Assembly: GCA_027575805.1 (NCBI GenBank)
Contig: JANBPU010000444.1
Span: 1 to 10,952, forward strand
DNA: 10,952 nt
Reading direction: 5' to 3'
Source of the DNA: Mycoemilia scoparia
Lineage: Eukaryota; Kickxellomycota; Kickxellomycetes; Kickxellales; Kickxellaceae
Position numbers and translations under genes: made by a program. The notes below the pieces were generated by a model. The model had not been told where the DNA came from. It did not search any database and worked only from the letters and a program-made list of their open reading frames with translations. Below, piece by piece: positions 1 through 6,805 of the stretch (position 1 is its first letter; each line of letters starts with the position of its first letter).

Positions 1-130
1 TGTCAATTTTTTTCTTAAAATTAGGCTATTACCTTGGGGACCATAATTGTCTGCCAAAAAATGAAAAGTGGCCATATACAAAGAAGTAGGGCTATTATTA
101 TTGACGCCCTTTAGTAGTCTTATTTTCACT

Positions 131-145
131 CATATATATTTATAC
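131..145 (+). promoter_or_regulatory. Possible TATA region of the first secreted-protein gene
   Basis: An AT-rich stretch with the core TATATATTTATA lies about 110-125 bases before the ATG at 256, a distance similar to the other genes in this window. The surrounding DNA is AT-rich, so this match is weak. I see no gene in bases 1-255. Confidence 0.3.
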
Positions 146-255
146 CAATAAATAACTGCTTACCTTTAGTAAAACGTGGTCGTTTTACAACACTGTTATT
201 CTATCTTTCTATAAAGACAAGTATTTCATTGATTTCCCACAATATAGATCCAAAC

Positions 256-1325
256 ATGCTTACCAACAAGGCGATTCTACTCATTATATTTTGCACTTTA
301 CTTGCAAATACTCTTTCTAATCATTTGTAAGTAGCTAGTTTTCTATCCAGTATCAGTAGTAGTGGTGGAGGTGCTATTCACTGTATCTATTGATTTGGTA
401 GAACTCACAAAACTAATGTTATAATATAGTATATATACTGATTATTATAAGTCTTTTTTTGTTGTTCTTGCTGCATAATAGCCGTATTGTATTTGGTCAA
501 TTATTGGTCAACACAACATGGCCCTGATGAAGAAAGTAGAGTGGAATACTATGACTATGGCAACTATTATAGTTCGGCCTATGATCTCGAGGTTTTGGCA
601 CATGGACATGAATCCTCTTCCACTGCTGTTGATGCTACTCCTAAAATAGATGACGGTTACTTTGGTCTCCCTGGTTTTCAAAGACAAATGCCTGAAAATA
701 TCACAGCATTTACTGACAACGGGAAAATGTTCAATGATATCCGTAACCTTTACCGCCTCCTTGGCCCTTTGGGCAAAGTGTCCTTTGAAAAAGTCACAGA
801 AGTCTTGTCCCTGGTGTGTTCTGGCAATCCTACCAAATTTTTGGAACTAAAAGCCATCCAAACTCAAGATTTTGAAACCGAGACTAATGATGACTTGCAA
901 ATATCAAAGTCTTGGGCTTGCGTATATTGTTTTGTTGATTCAACTATTGTCCATAAAAAGCTCGTTGCTCACAAGTATGGATTGCAAATTGGCTTGATAT
1001 TCAATGTCGTCACCTCCAATGAGACTGGTAAAATAGATGAAATACACAACAACTGCAACACAGAGGTTATAGAGCTTATGAGAACAGCAGTGGGGATGGT
1101 GAAAATGGAAAGAAATGTCCAATTTGCAATGATGCAGTAATGGAAATTCAAAACTATGTACAGGTAAGTGAAGAATATGCTTGCGCACAATTTACTCACA
1201 TTCATTGTATCTTTACTGGATGTATTTCTCTCGGTAAACTTTCCATCTCTAGTAATAAAACAAATTATCCCAGTGACATGAAAAGCCTTGTAGAAATTAT
1301 TGGTAATGTCGAGGAAAAGATTTAA
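256..1325 (+). CDS. Multi-exon secreted protein, saposin-like CxxC segment, possibly decaying
   Basis: Exon 1 (256-326) starts at ATG and encodes a signal peptide of about 23 residues (MLTNKAILLIIFCTLLANTL and on), ending at a GTAAGT donor at 327. A long open stretch in the frame of 487 runs to about 974. It includes a Tyr-rich part (VEYYDYGNYYSSAYD) and a helical part (LYRLLGPLGKVSFEKV). Joining exon 1 in frame needs an acceptor at 536, 539 or 572; the best-looking acceptor, at 481, gives the wrong frame. An 89-base intron (975-1063, GTATGG...CAG) then restores the frame that encodes KKCPICNDAVMEIQNYVQ, which resembles helix 1 of a saposin B domain. A strong CAG/GTAAGT donor at 1164 pairs with CTCTAG at 1252. 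Splicing it puts a TAA directly after the junction (stop 1253-1255). Leaving it in keeps the frame open to 1325, through NKTNYPSDMKSLVEII. The saposin assignment is tentative. The gene may be real with unusual splicing, or a pseudogene with small indels. Confidence 0.5.
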
Positions 1326-1533
1326 AAAAAAATACAAGAACTGATATTTGGTCTTGAAATTGAACAACTTGCAAGAATTGAGTTTGATGATGATGCTATT
1401 TCATCCAAATAGTTTCTTTTATATGCCCTCATTTTCTTTATTTTTATTTCCGTATTTGGAAAATTGCTACACATATTTATACATTTATTTTATGAATCAC
1501 TTTATGCCCAAATTTTTATGCCCGTTTATTATA

Positions 1534-1648
1534 TGGGAGATAATTTTTGAAGGGCGAAAGTTTACTAGTAAAACTGGACACCCATTTGGCTGTGATTGCC
1601 CCTATAATCATCAGTCACCACAATTCACCCTTCAAAAATAATGATCCA
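1534..1648 (+). mobile_element. MITE-like element, outer copy of left arm
   Basis: This 115-base element has imperfect terminal inverted repeats of about 28 bases. The left end reads TGGGAGATAATTTTTGAAGG and the right end reads CCTTCAAAAATAATGATCCA. The ends are flanked by TA on both sides (1532-1533 and 1649-1650), as expected for a TA target duplication. The interior has the palindrome TTTACTAGTAAA and the block CCATTTGGCTGTGATTGCCC. Three further full copies lie at 3059, 4869 and 6524. It has no coding capacity of its own. TA duplications suggest Tc1/mariner-type mobilisation, which is an inference. Confidence 0.85.
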
Positions 1649-1797
1649 TATATTTATATTTAAATCAAATAATTTGCTGAATTTGGGTTGGTATTTGTGA
1701 GTTCGTATTCTTGACAGCCAATTTAGTGGATCGCTGTGACTATGATAAAGAAAACTGATATCAAACAGTTCTTTTTGGTTGACTCGCTATGCAAAAA

Positions 1798-1805
1798 TAT
1801 AAATA
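1798..1805 (+). promoter_or_regulatory. TATA box in the first half of the repeat, copy A
   Basis: TATAAATA is followed within 25 bases by a hairpin-capable CAGGAGTCA...TGGCTCCTG. An AATAAA lies at 1945-1950. The equivalent TATA lies at 6243-6250 in copy B. A short transcript from about 1830 to 1970 would hold only a 13-codon ATG frame (1908-1949, MACDSNRNLIKLK), which is identical in the two copies. Whether anything is made from it is unknown. Confidence 0.45.
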
Positions 1806-2426
1806 CCAGGAGTCAACCAAGCTGGCTCCTGTGTATCATTCTACGTGTAAGAGCAAGAGACCCAGGATACCACTTGGCATTGTTCTTTACTACATTGCTT
1901 TGGTGAAATGGCTTGTGATTCAAATAGAAACCTAATCAAGTTGAAATAAAAGCATTTTGAGTGTGGTGTGACCGCTTCAAATACCACCAACATAGTCATC
2001 CAATGTCAAATTAATATTGATGAGTCTAACACACAGAGAAAGCAGTGGTGCATCGCACTTGGTTGTTGAACTTTTTTACTGCTCGTCAAAAAAGGCAATG
2101 CAAAAAGCCTTTTGATCCATGTTTTATTACTATAATATTTCCCTTATTTTTATGCTTTGAGTCTGTTGAAAAACACAGTCCCACTCATAGTCGCCACCAC
2201 TCCACCATGGGCATCATTTATTCTACCAAATTTCTTCACTATGTATAAGTAAAAGGTCAAATCTCTAGAGAGTAGCAATTGATTCTAAAAGACTCAATAT
2301 TTGATAAATCTATCCGCCATCATCATTTGTTGTTGATGTCTTGAGCTCAGTAGTTTTTACTCAAAAATACCAGAAAACTCTTTTCAATATGCTTAATAAA
2401 CAACAACCACAGCTCTTAAGAAACAA

Positions 2427-2434
2427 TATAAATA
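2427..2434 (+). promoter_or_regulatory. TATA box of zinc-finger mini-gene, copy A
   Basis: TATAAATA, followed by GGCCAGGGC, lies 136 bases before the ATG at 2570. The leader in between is pyrimidine-rich (TCTCATCTATCATC), like the leaders of the other genes here. The same box is kept in copy B at 5615-5622 on the other strand. Confidence 0.6.
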
Positions 2435-2569
2435 GGCCAGGGCTGTTCTACAAAATTCAAAAGTTTAACTATAACAACCAATACTACTCTATTTAGGAAT
2501 CTTCCTTTTTGAATCTCATCTATCATCGACGTCTCAACTCATTTCTTTGCGCTAACCAAGATAACCACC

Positions 2570-2719
2570 ATGACCGTTAACAACGCCAGCACTACAAACC
2601 AAGCAAAACCGGAAACTTGTTCCGATCATAGACCTGGGGAATATCGGTGTCCCAGATGTAATATCGTTTTAGTTGATTGGTATGATTACAACTATCATAC
2701 AAAAAGTTGTATAGAATAA
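2570..2719 (+). CDS. 49-residue single C2HC zinc-finger protein
   Basis: The ATG has a good eukaryotic context (AACCACCATGA), a TATA box 136 bases upstream and an AATAAA signal 165 bases after the stop. The protein starts MTVNNASTTNQAKPE, a polar tail. It then has one finger at residues 25-47: Y-x-C27-P-R-C30, 12 residues, H43, three residues, C47. Leu34 and Tyr40 sit at the two hydrophobic positions of the classical C2H2 fold, so spacing matches C-x2-C-x12-H-x3-C exactly. The mutated copy on the opposite arm (5328-5477) has no indels over the same 49 codons and keeps C17, H20, C27, C30, H43 and C47. The antisense reading frame across this region is frameshifted in that copy, so the sense frame is the better gene. 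A single finger could bind nucleic acid or a protein partner; the function is unknown. The start and frame are well supported, expression is not. Confidence 0.6.
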   Translation: MTVNNASTTNQAKPETCSDHRPGEYRCPRCNIVLVDWYDYNYHTKSCIE

Positions 2720-2883
2720 ATACTCGCTGTTGTACAGACGAAATGGTGGGGGATTGCTTGATGCAACAATACAACATCCTATTTGGCGGTAAATGATTGT
2801 TGGCATGAACACAGCCAAATGTGGTCATCCCCCTGAAAACAGCAGCCTGTACTTCCTTTGTATTTATGTTTGGCTTTTTATTG

Positions 2884-2889
2884 AATAAA
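2884..2889 (+). terminator. Polyadenylation signal of zinc-finger mini-gene, copy A
   Basis: AATAAA lies 165 bases after the mini-gene stop, with a second AATAAA-like overlap just after it. About 35 bases downstream is the palindrome GGCCCAAAGGGCC (2924-2936). Both the signal and the palindrome are conserved in copy B (minus-strand AATAAA at 5155-5160; palindrome near 5106-5118). Confidence 0.5.
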
Positions 2890-3058
2890 ATAAAGACTTT
2901 TGTATGAATATAAAAAAGGTCAAGGCCCAAAGGGCCTAAAACAAAACTGGTGAATTTTCCAGGAGTTAGTTGAATATCAAATAGTTTGTGATTGAGCCAA
3001 AACCTAAGTAATCACTTTTATCTGCTACACTTTTAATAACTACCATAATTTCATAATA

Positions 3059-3165
3059 TGGGCGATTATTTTTGAAGGGTGAAAGTTTACTAGTAAAACT
3101 AAACATCCATTTGGCTGGGATTTCCCCTATAATCATTGGCCACCAAAATTCACCCTTCAAAAATT
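3059..3165 (+). mobile_element. MITE-like element, inner copy of left arm, right tip lost
   Basis: This copy has the same orientation as 1534-1648. It begins TGGGCGATTATTTTTGAAGG and is preceded by TA. It reaches the right-hand TTCACCCTTCAAAAATT, but the last dozen or so tip bases are replaced by a second, partial element. Confidence 0.8.
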
Positions 3166-3238
3166 AAAGGGGCAAGTACAGCCAAATGGGTTATCACAGT
3201 CTGTTAGCAAGTGGTCAGCCTTCAAAAATAACTACCCA
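3166..3238 (-). mobile_element. Degenerate half copy of the same MITE
   Basis: From GGGGCAAGTACAGCCAAATG to CCTTCAAAAATAACTACCCA this follows the right half of the element in the orientation of the 4869 copy, at nearly the same length but with many substitutions. It ends in CCCA followed by TA. It is fused directly to the truncated inner copy, so the pair looks like a nested insertion or a rearranged junction. Confidence 0.65.
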
Positions 3239-3472
3239 TATGCTTATTAGAATTAACTAATAATATAATAAGATCTGACAACTGTTGTTGGTTATCAAGG
3301 TGAGCCATGGCAGATTTAATTGCTATTGATATTATGTCTGATACAACTTTAAATTTATCTTTTGAATGAGACTATGCTGTGTCATGGCGTTTGATATTTA
3401 AAAAGAAATAGCAACAATGTAAGCCAAACGCATTTTTAAATTATATAGAGCGAGAATGGACAGGCATTACAT
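3239..3472. other. Intergenic, no gene seen
   Basis: AT-rich DNA between the left arm and the 198-base element. All frames are broken by frequent stops and I see no splice-bounded coding segment. Confidence 0.6.
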
Positions 3473-3670
3473 GAGGCGCTACTTTAAAAATATTATGTGC
3501 ATATGCATGGTTAATCTTTTTGTTTAGGAATTTTAGAAAAGGAAGCCACTGTTCATAATAATAGCTTCTTAAAAAAGGAATCATGATTTCGCATTTATGT
3601 AAGGATGCTGGTCATAGTTTTTAGGATATGTGTATAGAAAGAAATTAGTGCATCTATAAAGTAGCGCCTC
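3473..3670. mobile_element. Second MITE-like family, 198 bases
   Basis: Perfect 14-base terminal inverted repeats, GAGGCGCTACTTTA at 3473-3486 and TAAAGTAGCGCCTC at 3657-3670, enclose non-coding AT-rich DNA. The match weakens inward (AAAATATTATGTGCAT on one side, ATAGATGCACTAATT on the other). The sequence is unrelated to the TGGG/CCCA elements. No convincing target duplication is visible. It ends about 130 bases before the TATA box of the next gene. Confidence 0.6.
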
Positions 3671-3798
3671 TAAACAAATCTGCCCCCTTCTCTTTTACTT
3701 CCATACCCTAGTATACCTGAGCCAGTACCAGTACCCTATTCGTTTTTGCTAAAAGTGGTCAGGTTAAAAATGTATGGTTAATGGCTGCCGAGTTCTCC

Positions 3799-3806
3799 TA
3801 TAAAAG
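3799..3806 (+). promoter_or_regulatory. TATA box of the Pro/His-rich secreted protein gene
   Basis: TATAAAAG in the context CTCCTATAAAAGGCTGGG lies 168 bases before the ATG at 3967. The likely transcription start is near 3830, which gives a leader of about 135 bases. A CAGTACCAGTACC direct repeat lies just upstream (3723-3735). Confidence 0.75.
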
Positions 3807-3966
3807 GCTGGGTTCTAGGAACTAAATGTGAAAAGTTACCTTACACACTAAGCTCACACGCTCTTTTTTATCCTTCCTTGTTCGCAACGTCCTCGTTATA
3901 CACGTCATCTACACCAGCTTATAAACCCTACAATCGCCTTGTCTCTCTGATTCTATCAACCTAGAA

Positions 3967-4716
3967 ATGGTTTACATCTCGCCTATTCTCCCACTCGTTG
4001 CTACTACAATGCTCTACAATCTCAGCCAAGGTGCCGCGATAAATCCTCCTTACCAAAGCACTCCAACCACAACCGCCAATCCTGTTTTTTCTGATAAACT
4101 TCCTCTTGTATATAATAGACCAGCTTTCCCGGTTAATAAACATACACTTGCTCACCCATCTGTCGAATCCACAACAACCGAAGCGATATCCAACCAACAG
4201 CCATTCACCCCTCTACCTTCATCTCCGGAAATGATTCCTATGCCCAGCCCTGAACATCACTCTGAAATAGTGTATCCCCACAACAATCCATATGCTCAAT
4301 CTCCCATTGATCTGCCTTCCCCACCAAGCCCGCCCTCTCTCACAATGCTGAGTCCTGAACATGTAAACGTATATTCATCAGATAATAATAATCACATTAA
4401 CAATTATATACATGATAATCATTACCATCAATTTCCTGCCATGAAAGGGCACCATCGTATTGGAATCCCCGTTTATCCACAACACCCAAATAATATCGAA
4501 ATGCCCAATGGCAGGAACGGGAACATCAATAAAGATGATGGACATCACTACTATTCGACACCAACAATGGATATGCCTATTCCAGAAGATTCACACTATT
4601 ATGAAGATGATGGTGCTAATCTAGGATATTATGACTCTGATAATAATAATGGCCATATTGGCGGGTTTAAATATCGCAATAATCGTCAGATTCACCCAGG
4701 TTTTAATCAATACTAA
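3967..4716 (+). CDS. Secreted Pro/His/Asn/Tyr-rich low-complexity protein
   Basis: A single 249-codon open frame begins at an ATG in good context (GAAATGG) behind a TATA box. Residues 1-23 form a signal peptide with a hydrophobic core (ISPILPLVATTMLYNL) and a likely cut after Gly-Ala. The mature part is low in complexity: a Thr/Pro stretch (STPTTTANP) near the start; Pro/Ser clusters at about 80-130, including PLPSSPEMIPMPSPEHH and LPSPPSPPSL; an Asn/His block at about 137-155 (DNNNHINNYIHDNHYHQ); and Asp/Tyr/Asn clusters toward the end (HYYEDDG, YYDSDNNNGH). SPEH followed by a Val-Tyr a few residues later occurs twice. No cysteine is present, so it is not a disulfide-stabilised effector. It could be a cell-wall or extracellular matrix protein, or a metal-binding His-rich protein; no known family is recognised. 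It sits in the 1.6 kb between the two arms of the large inverted repeat. Confidence 0.8.
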   Translation: MVYISPILPLVATTMLYNLSQGAAINPPYQSTPTTTANPVFSDKLPLVYNRPAFPVNKHTLAHPSVESTTTEAISNQQPFTPLPSSPEMIPMPSPEHHSEIVYPHNNPYAQSPIDLPSPPSPPSLTMLSPEHVNVYSSDNNNHINNYIHDNHYHQFPAMKGHHRIGIPVYPQHPNNIEMPNGRNGNINKDDGHHYYSTPTMDMPIPEDSHYYEDDGANLGYYDSDNNNGHIGGFKYRNNRQIHPGFNQY

Positions 4717-4868
4717 ATTGATGACTAGCAGAAGCACCGTACAATAGGCTATCATATTATAAGCCTTTATGCTTTAAATATCTTCTTTCTCTCTCTCTCC
4801 TTTTCCTAGTAACATTCAACTGGTTATATAATATATGAATGCTTTTAAATTCTAGTGGTATAATAACA
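4717..4868. other. 3' flank of the secreted protein gene
   Basis: Non-coding DNA with a TC microsatellite (TTCTCTCTCTCTCC, about 4786-4800). I see no standard AATAAA here; TTAAAT near 4773 is the nearest AT-rich candidate. Confidence 0.5.
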
Positions 4869-4983
4869 TGGGCAATAGTTTTTGAAGGGTGAATTTTGGG
4901 AACCAATAATTATAGGGGCAATCACAGCCAAATGGATGTTTAGTTTTACTAGTAAACTTTCACCCTTCAAAAGTAATCGCCCA
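4869..4983 (-). mobile_element. MITE-like element, inner copy of right arm
   Basis: A 115-base full copy in the opposite orientation to 1534-1648. It runs from TGGGCAATAGTTTTTGAAGG to CCTTCAAAAGTAATCGCCCA. The right edge is TA; the left edge is CA, one change from TA. It contains the TTTACTAGTAAA palindrome. Confidence 0.85.
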
Positions 4984-5327
4984 TATTATGAAATTATAGT
5001 AGTTATTAAAAGTGTAGCAGATAAAAGTGATTACTTAGGTTTTGGCTCAATCACAAACTATTTGATATTCAACTAACTCCTGGAAAATTCACTAGTATTG
5101 TTTTAGGCCCTTTGGGCCTTGATCTTTTTTTTATAGCCACACAAAAGTCTTTATTTTATTCAATAAAAAGCCAAACATAAATACAAAGGAAGTACAGACT
5201 GCTGTTTTCAGGGGGGATGACCACATTTGGCTGTGTTCATGCCAACAATCATTTACCGCTAAATGGGATGTTGTATTGTTGCATCAAGCAGTCCCCCACC
5301 ATTTCGTCTGTACAACAGCGAGCATTA

Positions 5328-5477
5328 TTATTCTAAACAGTATTTTGTATGGTCGCAATAGTCATACTTGTCAACCAAAACCATATTACATTTTGGACAC
5401 CGATATTCCCCAGGTCTATGATCGGAACAAGTATCCAGTTTTGTTCAGCTTGCAGTGCTGGCGTTATTAATGGTCAT
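5328..5477 (-). pseudogene. Zinc-finger mini-gene, copy B, with in-frame TGA
   Basis: This is the minus-strand counterpart of the 2570-2719 gene, with the same 49-codon length and no indels. The start context is kept (ACCACCATGACC). Codon 11 is TGA where copy A has CAA, so the product would stop after ten residues unless the stop is read through. Beyond it the finger is intact: C27-P-K-C30, H43 and C47, with Y25 and L34 also kept. Many substitutions fall between C30 and C47 (W37 to K, N41 to C, Y42 to D, S46 to Y), the part that forms the helix of a C2H2-type finger. The TATA box and AATAAA are also retained. The simplest reading is a recently disabled paralogue. Confidence 0.65.
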
Positions 5478-5614
5478 GGTGGTTATTTTGGTTAGCGCAA
5501 AAAAAATGAGTCGAGACGTTGCTGATAGATGATATTCAAGAAGGAAGATTCCAAAAATAGGGTAGTATGGATTGTTGTAGTTAAACTTTTGAATTTTGTA
5601 GAACAACCCTGGTC

Positions 5615-5622
5615 TATTTATA
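5615..5622 (-). promoter_or_regulatory. TATA box of zinc-finger pseudogene, copy B
   Basis: TATTTATA on the plus strand reads TATAAATA on the minus strand, 138 bases before the minus-strand ATG at 5477. It matches the 2427-2434 box in copy A. Confidence 0.55.
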
Positions 5623-6242
5623 TTGTTTCTTAAGAGCTGTAGTTGATGTTTATTAAGCATATTGAAAAGAGTTTTCTGGTATTGCTGAGTAAAAACTACT
5701 GAGCTCAAGACATCAACAACAAATGATGATGGCGGATAAATTTATCAAATATTGAGTCCTTTATAATCAATTGCTACTCTCTAGAGATTTGACCTTTTAC
5801 TTATACATAGCAAAGAAATTTGGTAGAATAAATGATGCCCATGGTAGAGTGGTGGCGACTACGAATGGTACTGTGTTTTTCAACAGACTCAAAGCATAAA
5901 AATAAGGGAAATATTATAGTAATAAAACATGGATCAAAAGGCTTTTTGCATTGCCTTTTTTGACGAGCAGAAAAAATGGTCAACAACCAAGTGCGATGCA
6001 CCACTGCTTTCTCTGTGTGTTAGACTCATCAATATTAATTTGACATTGGATGACTATGTTGGTGGTATTTGAAGCGGTCACACCACACTCAAAATGCTTT
6101 TATTTCAACTTGATTAGGTTTCTATTTGAATCACAAGCCATTTCACCAAAGCAATGTAGTAAAGAACAATGCCAAGTGGTATCCTGGGTCTCTTGCTCTT
6201 ACACGTAGAATGATACACAGGAGCCGGCTTGGTGACTCCTGG

Positions 6243-6250
6243 TATTTATA
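6243..6250 (-). promoter_or_regulatory. TATA box in the first half of the repeat, copy B
   Basis: TATTTATA (TATAAATA on the minus strand) corresponds to 1798-1805 of copy A. The following hairpin-capable CAGGAG...CTCCTG is conserved in outline, with one base deleted and one changed in its loop. Confidence 0.4.
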
Positions 6251-6404
6251 TTTTTGCATAGCGAGTCAACCAAAAAGAACTGTTTGATATCAGTTTTCTT
6301 TATCATAGTCACAGCGATCCACTAAATTGGCTGTCAAGAATACGAACTCACAAATACCAACCCAAATTCAGTAAATTATTAGATTCAAATATAAACATAT
6401 AATA

Positions 6405-6523
6405 GCCAATCACTATGGATAGCAATGATTATCGAACTATTATGAGGTTCGTTCCAATCTTCAATATCAATTTTATGAGCCTGCGCCGCACTGCACAGGC
6501 AGAAATGTGAATTTCTAAATACA
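6405..6523. other. Extra segment present only in copy B
   Basis: These 119 bases lie between the end of the shared core and the outer MITE of copy B. In copy A the MITE abuts the core directly. The segment has a small GC-richer stem, GCCTGCGC...GCACAGGC (6479-6500). I recognise no gene and no repeat family. Confidence 0.6.
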
Positions 6524-6636
6524 TGGGTGATGATTTTTGAAGAGTGTCTTTTGGTGGTCAATGATTATAGGGGAATCGCAGCCAAATGGATGCCCAGTTT
6601 TACTAGTAAACTTCACCCTTCAAAAATTATCTCCCA
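6524..6636 (-). mobile_element. MITE-like element, outer copy of right arm
   Basis: A 113-base copy running from TGGGTGATGATTTTTGAAGA to CCTTCAAAAATTATCTCCCA. Edges are CA on the left and TA on the right. The left inverted repeat carries one change (GAAGAGTG for GAAGGGTG). It ends 170 bases before the stop codon of the transporter gene. Confidence 0.85.
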
Positions 6637-6805
6637 TATGACTAAAACAAAATATTAAATTGAAATAATTAATAATTAAAATTGGAAAAATTAAGACAAG
6701 TATAAACAAAGATACATATTATATTGTCATCGGTATTTATGCCATCAGAATGCTATGTGAGCACCAAAAGTCGGTACATATGGATAGTAACAATATCAGG
6801 ATTGA

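Larger units (their letters stand above)
1534..3238 (+). repeat. Left arm of a large inverted repeat (copy A)
   Basis: This block reappears in reverse complement at 4869-6636. By eye most long stretches match with only scattered substitutions and one- to few-base indels, for example 1677-1960 against 6370-6090 and 2966-3056 against 4985-5080. The order is outer MITE (1534-1648), unique core of about 1.41 kb, inner MITE (3059-3165), then a degenerate half MITE. The core carries two TATA boxes, a zinc-finger mini-gene and AATAAA signals. I recognise no transposase, reverse transcriptase or other mobility enzyme in it, so it would be non-autonomous if mobile. Confidence 0.9.
4869..6636 (-). repeat. 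Right arm of the large inverted repeat (copy B)
   Basis: This is the reverse complement of 1534-3238. Read on the minus strand the order is outer MITE (6636-6524), an extra 119 bases absent from copy A (6523-6405), the shared core (about 6404-4984), and the inner MITE (4983-4869). Homology stops sharply at the inner edge: the bases before 4869 do not match those after 3165 in copy A. The arms are separated by about 1.63 kb and could pair as a long hairpin or as double-stranded RNA. Confidence 0.9.

Noticed and set aside
1..120. Two similar GGCTATTA blocks, suggestive of another short element
   Set aside because: The match is only about ten bases and no inverted ends or target duplication could be found.
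2045..2248. A 67-codon frame conserved in both arms (2045-2248 and 6004-5801)
   Set aside because: It begins with GTG, not ATG, lacks an acceptor that would make it an internal exon, and shows no recognisable domain; openness in both copies may only reflect their overall similarity.
2592..2930. A 112-codon minus-strand frame across the zinc-finger region of copy A
   Set aside because: It has no ATG at its start, and the same frame in copy B is broken by an in-frame stop and a 2-base length difference, while the opposite-strand finger frame has no indels.
1534..3238. Reading the block as an LTR element because near-identical short repeats flank a core in direct orientation
   Set aside because: The flanking repeats are themselves terminal-inverted-repeat elements, do not begin TG and end CA in LTR fashion with a primer site, and the core has no reverse transcriptase or integrase.
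3961..4197. Minus-strand frame opposite the Pro/His-rich gene
   Set aside because: It is a shadow of the sense gene, which has a TATA box, a good ATG and a signal peptide.
4882..5076. A 64-codon frame starting inside the MITE, also present at 3160-2966
   Set aside because: It starts at TTG and much of it is MITE sequence; the matching protein in both arms follows from repeat identity.
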